From positions 372,001 to 436,000 of the forward strand of contig NZ_ARYH01000003.1 of the NCBI RefSeq assembly GCF_000685235.1: a stretch of DNA of 64,000 nucleotides. Direction: 5' to 3'. A program made the position numbers and the translations under genes. The stretch is from Hyphomonas adhaerens MHS-3 (GTDB taxonomy: Bacteria > Pseudomonadota > Alphaproteobacteria > Caulobacterales > Hyphomonadaceae). Of the stretch, positions 35,778 through 44,671 are shown piece after piece. The stretch's first letter is position 1. Each line of letters opens with the position of its first letter. The notes under the pieces are model-generated. The model saw nothing but the letters and a program-made list of their open reading frames with translations, did not search any database and was not told where the DNA came from.

Positions 35778-36467
35778 CTAAGGCTGTGTCTCGTCCGCCC
35801 ACACGCCGCGCCCCAATTCAGGCAGGGTCGCCCGCAGCGCGTTCAGCCGATTTGAATCGGCCTTTGAAATCGACGGCGATTGCAACGCAGTCAGAGCAAT
35901 CTCATCAATGTGGCCGGCAAGTTCATCGAACGGTGCATCCCTGCCGACGCAACCGGAAAAATAAACCCAGCCTCTGCCTGACAAGAATGACAGAACGCTC
36001 TGATCTGCCTCCGAACGCGTTTCACCTAAAGACATGGCTTCAAACACGGCCGCTTCATATTCCGCCTTCCAGACCGCAACAAGCTGCGCCGCCGCGGACA
36101 GGGCGTACACCGCATCGCCCGGAAGGTTTCTGCTGACTTCTGCTTCCGCGATTGCCGTGTACGCCAGGTACAGGCGGAATTCCGGATGGGTGATATTCGG
36201 GCCAATGCCTGCGCGACCCGCCCCGCAGCCGTAAAAGCACGCATCACCGTTTGGACCGGAAAGCGCCATGTAGCGGTCAGCAAAGTCGCGAAGCGCTGCG
36301 CGCTCCTCATCAACACCCTGATACGGACGCCCGACAAAGTCCTGGTACAACGCCCCGGCGGGGGAGTTCTCATGCTTGTAGCTGGCCCAATGCTGTGCCT
36401 GCGCCGAACCTGCTGCGAGAAGCGCAAGGAAGACGACAGCAAAAAACCGCCTGATGCAGATCACCAA
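35778..36467 (-). CDS. Secreted protein of unknown function
   Basis: 229 residues with a signal peptide ending GSAQAQ. The mature region starts HWASYKHENSPAGAL and has four cysteines, two in CFYGCGAG and one each in the VYFSGCVG part and nearby, consistent with an exported disulfide protein. No known domain recognised. Its ATG lies inside the last codons of the serine hydrolase gene (overlap 36461-36467), so they are probably one unit with the NUDIX group. Confidence 0.78.
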   Translation of the reverse strand: MVICIRRFFAVVFLALLAAGSAQAQHWASYKHENSPAGALYQDFVGRPYQGVDEERAALRDFADRYMALSGPNGDACFYGCGAGRAGIGPNITHPEFRLYLAYTAIAEAEVSRNLPGDAVYALSAAAQLVAVWKAEYEAAVFEAMSLGETRSEADQSVLSFLSGRGWVYFSGCVGRDAPFDELAGHIDEIALTALQSPSISKADSNRLNALRATLPELGRGVWADETQP

Positions 36468-37696
36468 TCAACCGCCGCGTAAGCCAACTGCTGGAACTGG
36501 ACGCGCATCGGATAGGCCGAGGACGGCATCATCTGGGTCATCTGGACACCGATGATTTCTTCTTCCGGATCGACCCAGAAGAAGGTGGAGGCGAGGCCGC
36601 CCCAGCTGAATGTACTTTCGCTGCCCGGCTGCTGGCTGGCGACCACATCGGTGACCACCGAGCCGCCAAGACCGAAGCCGACACCCGGCGACATGACTTC
36701 GCTGAACATGGAGCGGCCCATGCTGCGCATCGTCTCGCCATTCGGGAGATGGTTCTGGCGCATGAATTCCCAGGTCTTGGGGCTGATGATGCGCGCGCCG
36801 TCCAGCGTGCCACCGCGCAGCAGCATCAGGGCAAAACGGTGATAATCGCGCACCGTGGAGACGAGGCCGCCGCCGCCGTTCAGCAGCGTCGGGCGTTTCG
36901 CGTAGAGCTTCGACTCAGCCCCGGCCGGATCGGCAAGCTTCACTTCGCCGGTGATGGCGTGCTTCTCATAGCAGGCCATGAGGCGGGGGAGTTTCTCCTC
37001 CGGCACCCAGAATTCGGTGTCGACCATGCCCAGCGGGCCGGTGATCCGCTGGCGGAAGAACTCGTCCAGCTCCATGCCGGAAACGATTTCGACGATGGCG
37101 CCCAGCACATCGATGGAGTGGCTGTACCACCATTCTTCTCCCGGCGAGCAGAGCAATGGCAGGCCAGCGAGGCGCTTTGCCATCTGCTGCAACGTCTCGT
37201 CCGGACGTCCGATCTTTTCCTTGCGGTAGAGGGCGTCCACCTCATTCTGCATCATGAAGCCATAGGTGAGGCCGGACGTGTGGGTGAACAGGTCCAGCAC
37301 CCGCATCGGCCGGTCCGGATCGCGCACCGTGTAGCCTTCGCGCGTGCCGCCATCGAAGACCTTCACATCCGCAAATTCGGGAATGTAGCGGGCGACCTCA
37401 TGCTCCAGGCGCAGCTTGCCTTCCTCGAACAGGATCATCGCCGCGAGCGAGGTCAGCGGCTTGGTCATGGAATAGATGCGGAAGATCGTGTCCGGGCCGA
37501 TCGGGTCGCCTTCGCCCAGATGCGTCGTACCGGAATAGTCTTCCAGCGCGACCTCGCCATTGCGCGAAATCAGCGTTGCCATGCAGGGCAGCTTGCCGGT
37601 GTCGAGATAGTTTTCCTTGAAAAAGGCCGGAACCGCCGCGAGGCGATCCGCATCAAGGCCGACTTCATGCGGGTCTGTGGGGTCGTGTTCGAACAT
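36461..37696 (-). CDS. Serine hydrolase of the class C beta-lactamase / EstB family
   Basis: 411 residues without an evident signal peptide. The nucleophile motif SxxK is SMTK in FRIYSMTKPLTSLAA, and the YxN position reads YSH (WWYSHSIDVLG). The third motif is FSWGG, replacing KTG. This set is typical of esterase family VIII (EstB, LovD-like), which are esterases or transesterases and not resistance enzymes. Loss of asparagine in YxN is usual there. It precedes the secreted-protein and NUDIX genes on the minus strand and follows a strong hairpin downstream of the acyl-CoA dehydrogenase gene. Confidence 0.9.
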   Translation of the reverse strand: MFEHDPTDPHEVGLDADRLAAVPAFFKENYLDTGKLPCMATLISRNGEVALEDYSGTTHLGEGDPIGPDTIFRIYSMTKPLTSLAAMILFEEGKLRLEHEVARYIPEFADVKVFDGGTREGYTVRDPDRPMRVLDLFTHTSGLTYGFMMQNEVDALYRKEKIGRPDETLQQMAKRLAGLPLLCSPGEEWWYSHSIDVLGAIVEIVSGMELDEFFRQRITGPLGMVDTEFWVPEEKLPRLMACYEKHAITGEVKLADPAGAESKLYAKRPTLLNGGGGLVSTVRDYHRFALMLLRGGTLDGARIISPKTWEFMRQNHLPNGETMRSMGRSMFSEVMSPGVGFGLGGSVVTDVVASQQPGSESTFSWGGLASTFFWVDPEEEIIGVQMTQMMPSSAYPMRVQFQQLAYAAVDW

Positions 37697-37733
37697 CTGA
37701 GTGCGTTTCCTGTTATCCCGGTCTTTTTAAATG

Positions 37734-37779
37734 GCCTCTGCGGGCGAACGGGAATTCTACCCGGTGTGCCCGCAGAGGC
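37734..37779 (-). terminator. Large hairpin after the acyl-CoA dehydrogenase gene
   Basis: GCCTCTGCGGGC (37734-37745) and GCCCGCAGAGGC (37768-37779) form a perfect 12-bp stem, with a further short CGGG/CCCG inside the loop. It lies 13 bases after the stop of the minus-strand acyl-CoA dehydrogenase gene (37792). On the minus strand it is followed by CATTTAAAAAG, with only a short T-run. Intrinsic termination is plausible but not strong. Confidence 0.5.
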
Positions 37780-37791
37780 AAATGTGCGCCC

Positions 37792-38952
37792 TTACAGGGT
37801 GCCTTTCTTGGCCGCCCGGGCGAGTTCGCGGGCGATGATGATCTGCTGGATCTGGCTGGTGCCCTCATAGAGGCGGAAGATGCGGACATCGCGGTAGAAG
37901 CGCTCGATGCCATAGTCGGAGACATAGCCCGCGCCGCCGAACACCTGCACCGCGCGATCCGCAACCCGGCCGCACGCCTCAGTGGCGAACAGTTTCGTGG
38001 ATGAGGCGAGCAGGGTGACATCCTCGCCTGCATCGCGGCGGCGGGCAGCATCCATGATCATGCATTCGGCCGCATAGGTCTCGGCCTGGCTGTCGGCGAT
38101 CATCGCCTGGATCATCTGGTGTTCCATGATCGGCTTGCCGAACTGTTTGCGCTCCAGTGCATAGTTCACCATTTCGCGGATCAGGCGCTTGGAGACGCCG
38201 GTCGCGACGGCAGAGATGTGCAGGCGGCCCTTATCCAGCACGCTCATCGCCACCTTGAAGCCCTCGCCTTCCTTGCCGATCATGTTGCTGGCCGGCACGC
38301 GGGCATCTTCGAAGATCACGTCGCAGATATGCGCGCCCTGCTGGCCCATCTTCTTCTCCGGCACGCCGACGGAGACGCCGGGCGTGTCCCGCTCGACCAC
38401 GAACGCCGAGACGCCCTTGGCGCCGGGCGTGTCAGGATCTGTACGGGCCATGACCGTGAAGATGTCGGCCTTGTTGGCATTGGTGATGTAACGCTTGGTG
38501 CCGTTCAGGACGTAATGATCGCCATCGCGGATGGCTTTCGTCTTGAGGCTGGCGGCGTCCGAGCCGGCTTCCGGCTCGGTCAGCGCGAAACTGGCGATCA
38601 GGTCGCCCGAGGCGACGCCCGGCAGCCATTTCGTCTTCTGCTCCTCGGTGCCGAACAGGACAAGCGCCTGCGACCCGATGCCGATATTCGTGCCCGCGAC
38701 CGAACGGAAGGCCGGAGAGGTCTGGCCCAGTTCGAACGCGACGAGGCATTCGGTCTCCATGTCGAGGGCAAGGCCGCCATATTCCTCCGGCACGGCAATG
38801 CCGAACAGGCCGAGGCTTTTCATCTCGTCGACGATCGACTGAGGCACCTCGTCATTTTCAGAGACGTCCGCCTCGGCCGGTACGCATTTCTCGGTCACAA
38901 AGCGGCGCACCTGTTCGATCAGGGCGTCGCGGATCTCGGCGTCGAAGGCCAT
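37792..38952 (-). CDS. Acyl-CoA dehydrogenase
   Basis: 386 residues, the usual length of a medium-chain-type acyl-CoA dehydrogenase. FAD- and substrate-binding signatures are SFALTEPEAGSDAASLKT and GTKRYITNA, with the QVFGGAGYVSDYGIERFYRDVRIFRLYEGTSQIQQ C-terminal region containing the catalytic glutamate of EGT. It introduces the double bond in fatty acyl-CoA beta-oxidation. Divergent from the thioesterase/SDR pair across about 117 bases. Confidence 0.97.
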   Translation of the reverse strand: MAFDAEIRDALIEQVRRFVTEKCVPAEADVSENDEVPQSIVDEMKSLGLFGIAVPEEYGGLALDMETECLVAFELGQTSPAFRSVAGTNIGIGSQALVLFGTEEQKTKWLPGVASGDLIASFALTEPEAGSDAASLKTKAIRDGDHYVLNGTKRYITNANKADIFTVMARTDPDTPGAKGVSAFVVERDTPGVSVGVPEKKMGQQGAHICDVIFEDARVPASNMIGKEGEGFKVAMSVLDKGRLHISAVATGVSKRLIREMVNYALERKQFGKPIMEHQMIQAMIADSQAETYAAECMIMDAARRRDAGEDVTLLASSTKLFATEACGRVADRAVQVFGGAGYVSDYGIERFYRDVRIFRLYEGTSQIQQIIIARELARAAKKGTL

Positions 38953-39069
38953 GGTCTGCTTCCTTGTTCCATTATTCTGTCTGTTCGCCGGGGTAATCTA
39001 TTCCCCAACGGCACGCTTGTCGAAGGGTAACCGTGCGGTATCGTGCCGCCCGAAATACAGGGAGGCAGC

Positions 39070-39507
39070 GTGACCAAAACAATCGAGAAATCAGGCGAGT
39101 TCGCAGGATGGTTCACCTGGACCGACGATCCATATGAACACGAGACGGCCGGGCCGTTCTATTTCAAGGTTGACGAGCAGGGACCGGTCGCCGCCTTCCG
39201 GGTGGAACGCAAGCATCTGAACGCCAACGGCGTCGTGCATGGCGGCTGCCTGATGAGTTTCGCCGATTTTGCGCTGTTTGCCCTCGGGCACGGCACGACG
39301 GAGGGATTTACCGGCGTCACGGTCGCCTTTTCATCGGAATTCGTCGATGCGGTCGTGGAGAACGAACGGCTGGAAGCGCGCGGAGACATCCTGCGAGACG
39401 GCGGATCGCTGAGTTTCATCCGGGGAATCGTAAGCGGAGAAGACGGACGCCCTGTCCTGAACTTCTCCGGGACAATCAAGAAAAGAAGAGAGAGGAAACC
39501 CCTATGA
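39070..39507 (+). CDS. PaaI-type hotdog thioesterase
   Basis: 145 residues from a GTG at 39070 with GGGAGG 4 bases upstream; a GTG farther upstream (39043) has no such signal. The PaaI family signature NANGVVHGGCLMSFADFALFA carries the catalytic-type acidic and Gly-rich positions. It probably hydrolyses an aryl- or acyl-CoA. Its last bases overlap the SDR start (ATGA). Confidence 0.9.
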   Translation: MTKTIEKSGEFAGWFTWTDDPYEHETAGPFYFKVDEQGPVAAFRVERKHLNANGVVHGGCLMSFADFALFALGHGTTEGFTGVTVAFSSEFVDAVVENERLEARGDILRDGGSLSFIRGIVSGEDGRPVLNFSGTIKKRRERKPL

Positions 39508-40292
39508 GCCAGCCACCCTATGAAGCGCTGTCGCGCTCGATCAAGGGCAAGACCGCCCTCATCACCGGCGCCGCCAGCGGCATGGGCCGGGCCACCGCCC
39601 ACCTGTTCGCCCGCGAAGGCGCCAATGTTGCCGTCACGGATCTGAAACAGGACGCCGTCGATGCCGTGGTCGAGGAGATCAAGGCCGCCGGGATCAATCA
39701 TGTGAAGGGCTGGGCGATGGATGTCGGCGATGCCGATGCCATCAAGCGCGTGATCGACGAGACGGCCGCGCATTTCGGCGGGCTGGAAATCCTGGTCAAC
39801 AATGCCGGGTTCGCCATCCCGGCCAATATCGCCGAGGAAAGTTATGAGGACAGCTGGGGGCCCAGCATCAATGTCATGCTGACCAGCCACCAGCGCGCCA
39901 TCCGCGCGGCGCTGCCCTACATGCGCAAGGCCGGTTATGGCCGGATCGTGAATGTGGCGTCCACGGAAGGTCTGGGCGCAACGCCCGGAAACTCCCCCTA
40001 TGTCGCCGCCAAGCATGGCGTCATCGGCCTCACCCGCGGCCTCGCCGTGGACCTTGGCCGCGAAGGCATCACCGTGAACTGCATTTGCCCCGGCCCGATC
40101 AAGACCGGCATCACCGCCGGCATTCCGGACGAGCACAAGGAAATCTACGCCAAGCGCCGCGTGCCGCTGCGCCGTTACGGCATTCCGGAGGAGGTGGCGA
40201 ACATCACCCTCTCCTGTGTTCTGCCGGCGGCCAGCTTCATGACCGGCGTGCACATCCCGGTCGATGGCGGCCTGACGATCAAAAACGCCTAG
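39504..40292 (+). CDS. Short-chain dehydrogenase/reductase
   Basis: 262 residues. The cofactor motif is TGAASGMGRATAHLFA; NVAVTDLKQD follows. The catalytic tetrad appears in NVASTEGLG and YVAAKHGVIG. It is a 3-oxoacyl-ACP-reductase-like NAD(P)-dependent enzyme; the exact substrate is not predictable. It overlaps the thioesterase gene by 4 bases and faces the convergent M1 peptidase across 29 bases with a small hairpin. Confidence 0.94.
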   Translation: MSQPPYEALSRSIKGKTALITGAASGMGRATAHLFAREGANVAVTDLKQDAVDAVVEEIKAAGINHVKGWAMDVGDADAIKRVIDETAAHFGGLEILVNNAGFAIPANIAEESYEDSWGPSINVMLTSHQRAIRAALPYMRKAGYGRIVNVASTEGLGATPGNSPYVAAKHGVIGLTRGLAVDLGREGITVNCICPGPIKTGITAGIPDEHKEIYAKRRVPLRRYGIPEEVANITLSCVLPAASFMTGVHIPVDGGLTIKNA

Positions 40293-40298
40293 GGCAGG

Positions 40299-40315
40299 AA
40301 CGCTTAAAGAGCGTT
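40299..40315. terminator. Small hairpin between convergent genes
   Basis: AACGCT (40299-40304), loop TAAAG, AGCGTT (40310-40315): a 6-bp stem in the 29-base gap between the SDR stop and the M1 peptidase stop. No long T-run. Possible bidirectional weak terminator. Confidence 0.35.
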
Positions 40316-40321
40316 TCCCGG

Positions 40322-42988
40322 CTAGGGCGCGGCGAAGGCGGCTTCAAGGTCCGCCTCCGTCGCGGCTTTCCGGGCCATGCAGAGATGGATCTGCTCCCGC
40401 GCCAGCGACAGTTCGCGCGCGTGCCCTTCGGCGAGGTCGCCATATTCTTCGAACAGGGCGTTCAGCGCATCGAGGCCTTCGCTGTCGCAGAAATAGGATG
40501 CCAGCCGCGGCGTGCGGCGTTTCCACTGGGCCGGAATGGCTTTCAGGAAGGCCGGGAAATTGTCTTCGAGATACGCCCACATCGCCTCGCGCGTTTCCGG
40601 CGTTTTCATCTGCAACAGGGCCATGGTGTAGGTTTCACGCGGGCCGAGTGCGGCAGAGGCGATCAGGCCCCGCGTGCGGGCGGCCTGATCCGGATCCGTC
40701 ACACTGCCCAGCGCCCTGGCGACAGACTGGCCGAAGGCCGGGTTGTCGATCTCGTCATAGGCCGTCAGCACACGATCATACGCCGCCTGCCCGCCCTGAT
40801 CCAGCAGGACGAGGAGCCCCGACGCATAGAGGTCGCTGGACAGGTTCCCGTCCGCCTCCGGGTCGGTAAGCCATGTGTCCATTTTCGCGGCGAGGTCGGT
40901 CCGGGCCGCTTCCTGCTTCAGGATCGTGGCATCGAACTCCGCCAGGCTGGCTTCCAGTTCCGGATCGCCCCCCTGATCCGTCATTTGCGCGCGCAGGCGG
41001 GCGGAAGCCGCCTCAGCGTCGGCGCGCAGGCCGGGCGCATCGTCCAGCTGCTCCATCAGGTCTGCATAGATGCCCAGCACGGCGGCGGCGACGGCGGCAT
41101 CGTCATGCTGCGCCCCGGCGGCGAGCACCCGGCGCAGCGTGGCCGCATCCATCTCTCCGGCATCGAAGTCCGCCTCGGCGCTGTCGATGGCGGTCAGCGC
41201 TTCGGCTGCCGACAGACCGGGCAGGACGGCGATCAGCTTGTTCCAGCCGTCGCCCGCAAGATTGAACCGGTAATAGCCGGTGCCGTTGGCATTCGGGTGG
41301 TAGGCGTCCGGGCATGTCGCCCCCTCCAGCGGCATGACCTGACGGCGCGCCTTCAGGAGCGTGCAGGACCGTCCGGACGCGTCTCCCTCGCGCCAGGACA
41401 CGCAGACCGGAACGATCCAGTGGCGATTTGGGTCCGCATCGGAGCCCAGCGGGCGATAGCGGCTCTGTTCAAGAACGACCTTGGCGCCAATGCTTGTGCA
41501 CTGAAGGTCTGTCTCCAGCAGCGGGACGCCATTCTGGGTGACGAACGTCTTCAGCGACTGGCCGATATCCGGATTGCCCGTTGTCCGGCCGATGGCGCGG
41601 AAGAACTCCTCGCTGTCAGCGGCCCCGTCGGCATATTCGGCGATATACTTGCCCAGCGCCGGACGGAACTGGTCCGGCCCGAACCACGCATCCACCATGC
41701 CCAGAACGGCCTGTCCCTTGTTGTAGGTGATCGCATCATAGGCGTTGCGGATGTCGGCATTCTCCGTGATCGGCTGGGCCACGGCGCGGGCGCTGGACAG
41801 GCTGTCGAGCCGCATGGCGGCAACCGCATCGGCGACGGCCTGAATGTCGTACCCGCCATCCGGTTCCAGCACGCTGAGCACGGCCGGCTCGGCCCAGCTG
41901 GCAATGCCTTCCTTCAGCCAGAGATCGTCCCACCAGGGCGGGGTGACGAGATCGCCGAACCACATATGCGACAGCTCGTGCGCGTGGACACCTTTCATGG
42001 ACCGCAGGAACAGGGCGCCGGACGTCTCATTCGCGAGAATGCGGCTTTCCCGGTAGGTGATCGCGGCAGCGAGTTCGGTCGCCCCCGACGGCCATTGCGG
42101 CGCGGCGATGATGTCCAGCTTTTCATAAGGATAGGGCTGTTCCAGCGCCTCTTCGAAGAACTCCACGATGGCGGGCGTGATGGAGAGGATTGCGTCCAGC
42201 TCCTCACCCTTGCCTGCGCGGGCATAGCCCGTCAGCGGCACAGGCCAGTCGCGCAGCGCATTCACCGGGATCGTCCCGGCGGGAACTTTCTCGAAATTAC
42301 CCACGGCGACCGACAGGAGATAGGTCGACAGCGGCCGGGTGCGCAGGAAAGTCACCCGGTCAAAGCCCGGCTTGTCCGGGACGCGCGATGCGACCGGCGT
42401 GTTGCCGATAGCCAGCATGTCTTCCGGTACAATCAGCGTGAAATCGAACGGGGCCTTGAAGCCCGGCTCGTCAAAGCTTGGCAGGAAACGGCGGGCCTGG
42501 ATGCTTTCGGACTTGGCCAGCGCATAGGCTTCGCCCTTTTCCTCCACCCGGAACAGCCCGGCGAGGTTCGCGTCGAAGGCAGCGGTATAGTCGATGGTCA
42601 GCGTGATGCCGCCCGCATGAACTCGGTTCGGAAAACCTACCCAGACCACGCCGGTCGGGTCCACTTCTGTCCAGCTGGCTGGCCGGGTCTCGCCGCCTGC
42701 CGTCACCGTGACCGAGGACACGTCGAGATCTGCCCCGTGCATCCAGATCCCCGGCGCGGATGTCTGCAGGTTCACGTCAATCCCGACATGCCCGGCGAAG
42801 GCCGCCTCCCGCGGGTCGACGGTCATCTCCACCCGGTAGGCCACCGGCTGGGCCACGCCGGAAAGCCGGCCGGACGGCGCCGCGGCCCTCAGATCATCCA
42901 TCGGCACGGCGCGGACCTGCGGACCGAAGGCCGATGGCTGCACACAGGCCGCCAGAAGAAGGAGAAGGGACGCCGCCAGATACCGCAT
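40322..42988 (-). CDS. M1-family metallopeptidase, lipoprotein
   Basis: 888 residues with a lipobox (LLLLLAACVQPS), so probably an outer-membrane or periplasmic aminopeptidase. The zinc site is intact: HELSH in HAHELSHMWFGDL, and the third ligand in LWLKEGIASW, 18 residues on. The exopeptidase GxMEN motif is changed to PSGATELAAAITY: it keeps the Glu of the motif but not the GxMEN frame. A long C-terminal helical ERAP1-like region follows. It should trim N-terminal residues of peptides. Divergent from a luciferase-like monooxygenase across 53 bases. Confidence 0.9.
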   Translation of the reverse strand: MRYLAASLLLLLAACVQPSAFGPQVRAVPMDDLRAAAPSGRLSGVAQPVAYRVEMTVDPREAAFAGHVGIDVNLQTSAPGIWMHGADLDVSSVTVTAGGETRPASWTEVDPTGVVWVGFPNRVHAGGITLTIDYTAAFDANLAGLFRVEEKGEAYALAKSESIQARRFLPSFDEPGFKAPFDFTLIVPEDMLAIGNTPVASRVPDKPGFDRVTFLRTRPLSTYLLSVAVGNFEKVPAGTIPVNALRDWPVPLTGYARAGKGEELDAILSITPAIVEFFEEALEQPYPYEKLDIIAAPQWPSGATELAAAITYRESRILANETSGALFLRSMKGVHAHELSHMWFGDLVTPPWWDDLWLKEGIASWAEPAVLSVLEPDGGYDIQAVADAVAAMRLDSLSSARAVAQPITENADIRNAYDAITYNKGQAVLGMVDAWFGPDQFRPALGKYIAEYADGAADSEEFFRAIGRTTGNPDIGQSLKTFVTQNGVPLLETDLQCTSIGAKVVLEQSRYRPLGSDADPNRHWIVPVCVSWREGDASGRSCTLLKARRQVMPLEGATCPDAYHPNANGTGYYRFNLAGDGWNKLIAVLPGLSAAEALTAIDSAEADFDAGEMDAATLRRVLAAGAQHDDAAVAAAVLGIYADLMEQLDDAPGLRADAEAASARLRAQMTDQGGDPELEASLAEFDATILKQEAARTDLAAKMDTWLTDPEADGNLSSDLYASGLLVLLDQGGQAAYDRVLTAYDEIDNPAFGQSVARALGSVTDPDQAARTRGLIASAALGPRETYTMALLQMKTPETREAMWAYLEDNFPAFLKAIPAQWKRRTPRLASYFCDSEGLDALNALFEEYGDLAEGHARELSLAREQIHLCMARKAATEADLEAAFAAP

Positions 42989-43041
42989 GAAATCGCTTCC
43001 TTGTCTTGTTTCACCCTCCTGCTTAGCGCATCAGGAGAGCC

Positions 43042-44040
43042 ATGAAACCCGTCCTCTCGATACTCGATCCATCTCCATTGTTCGAGGGCCAGACCGCCGC
43101 GGATGCTTTTGAGAACACGCTTGCCCTGGCCGGGGCACTGGACGGGCGGGGCTGGCGGTCCTTCTGGGTGCAGGAACATCACAATGCACGCAGTTTCGCG
43201 GGCGCCGCGCCGGAAGTCCTGATCGCCGCGCTGACGCAGCGCACGCAGCATCTGAAGCTCGGTTCCGGCGGGGTGATGCTGCCGAATTATTCGCCGCTGA
43301 AAGTGGCCGAGCAATTCTGCGCGCTCGAAGCGCTGGCGCCGGGCCGGATCGAACTGGGCGTCGGCCGGGCGACCGGGGCGGACCCGCGCACCTCCGCCGC
43401 CCTGCTCGGCCCCGGCGCGCAGGCCTTCCCGACCATGCTGCGCATGCTGATGGACTGGATGCTGGATGCGAGCGGTGAGGCACCCTTGCCGGAGAACCAC
43501 CGGGCGACGGGCATCCATGTCGGCCCGCGCGGCGCCCGGCCGGATTTGTGGATGCTGTCCTCCTCGCCGGACTCGGCGGCCTTTGCCGGGGCGATGGGCC
43601 TGAAGCTCGCCTTTGCGGATTTCCTGGCGCCGGGCGGGGCGGGCGCTGCCCTTGAGACCTACCGCAAGGCATTCGAGCCTTCGCCCTTCGCCGCAGAGCC
43701 CTATGCCGCCGTTGGCCTCGTTGCCCTCGCCGCGGAGTCAGAGGCCGAGGCCCGCCGCCTGTCCAAACCCGCCATCGCCTGGAACCTGGCCCGCAGTACG
43801 GGGGACTTCCGCGCCTTCGTTCCGTCTACGGAGGCCGATGCCGTGATCGCCGCCGCCTCTCCCGAAGCGCTCGCCGCAGCGGAGGGACGCGGCGTGATCG
43901 GCGCAGCAGACGATGTCGCCTCGCGCCTGTCCGCCTTTGCGGGCGAACATGGCGCCGACGAGCTGTTCATCCTCACATTGGCCGAGCGGAACGAAGACCG
44001 TATCCGCTCCTACCAGCTGATCGCCGAAGCGATGGCCTAG
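43042..44040 (+). CDS. Luciferase-like (LLM) flavin-dependent oxidoreductase
   Basis: 332 residues. The LLM TIM-barrel pattern is visible in RGWRSFWVQEHHN, the QHLKLGSGGVMLPNYSPLKVAEQF stretch, and APGRIELGVGRATGADP. The family uses FMN or F420 with a reduced flavin partner; substrate unknown. Its stop shares four bases (CTAG) with the convergent glutathione transferase gene. It is divergent from the M1 peptidase. Confidence 0.9.
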   Translation: MKPVLSILDPSPLFEGQTAADAFENTLALAGALDGRGWRSFWVQEHHNARSFAGAAPEVLIAALTQRTQHLKLGSGGVMLPNYSPLKVAEQFCALEALAPGRIELGVGRATGADPRTSAALLGPGAQAFPTMLRMLMDWMLDASGEAPLPENHRATGIHVGPRGARPDLWMLSSSPDSAAFAGAMGLKLAFADFLAPGGAGAALETYRKAFEPSPFAAEPYAAVGLVALAAESEAEARRLSKPAIAWNLARSTGDFRAFVPSTEADAVIAAASPEALAAAEGRGVIGAADDVASRLSAFAGEHGADELFILTLAERNEDRIRSYQLIAEAMA

Positions 44041-44651
44041 CCCGCGAAGCCGCGCGCCTTCATGGCCTCATACCAGCGGCCGAGATTGGCGTGCTCCTTG
44101 TGCGGCTCATACTTCATCACGCGGCAGAAGCCGCAGGCGATGAAAAGCGTGATGTCCGCGATGGAGAAGCGCCCGGCCGCCAGGAACTCATTGTCGGCGA
44201 GATGGGCGTCGAACCGTTCCGCCATTTTCTTTGCGGCCTTCTCGCCCTTGGCGGCGGCCTCTGCGCTTTGCGGCACTTCCAGCGGCGCCATCATCGGATG
44301 CGCGTTGCGGAACCAGGTGGCGAACTGGACGAAGAACATCATCTCCACGCGCCGGTCCCACATCTCGATCAGGGCTTTCTCTTTCGGGTCGGCGCCCATC
44401 AGGTTCGGCTCCGGGAAGATGCCTTCGAAATAGGTGCAGATGGCGCGGCTCTCGGTAATCTTGGTGCCATCGTCCAGCACCAGCGCAGGCACTTGCGCGA
44501 AGGGCGAGACTTCACGGTATTCCGGCGTCTTATGCTCCTGCTTCATGATCGAGACTTCTTCAAGGTCGACCGCATCAAGCTTGCCCTTGGCACGCAGGAA
44601 GTAGACGACACGATCCGGGTTTGGCGCCTGGGGGCTGTGATAGAGCTTCAT
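44037..44651 (-). CDS. Glutathione S-transferase family protein
   Basis: 204 residues. Thioredoxin-like N-terminal domain with LYHSPQAPNPDRVVYFLRAKG and the glutathione-binding VPALVLDDGTKITESRAICTYFE loop (cis-Pro and Glu-Ser of the G site), then an all-helical C-terminal domain (RFDAHLADNEFLAAGRFSIADITLF). It conjugates or reduces electrophiles with glutathione. Located 20 bases downstream of the TonB receptor stop, convergent with the LLM gene by a 4-base overlap. Confidence 0.93.
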   Translation of the reverse strand: MKLYHSPQAPNPDRVVYFLRAKGKLDAVDLEEVSIMKQEHKTPEYREVSPFAQVPALVLDDGTKITESRAICTYFEGIFPEPNLMGADPKEKALIEMWDRRVEMMFFVQFATWFRNAHPMMAPLEVPQSAEAAAKGEKAAKKMAERFDAHLADNEFLAAGRFSIADITLFIACGFCRVMKYEPHKEHANLGRWYEAMKARGFAG

Positions 44652-44671
44652 GGGTTTCCTCCGATTATGTT

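Noticed and set aside
36461..37696. Second beta-lactamase (class C)
   Set aside because: The SMTK, YSH and FSWGG set belongs to esterase family VIII-type proteins, so resistance activity is not claimed.
40085..43045. Very long plus-strand open frame (about 986 codons) opposite the M1 peptidase gene
   Set aside because: It lies antisense to a clear M1 peptidase, has arginine- and histidine-rich composition typical of a high-GC shadow frame, and shows no family motif.
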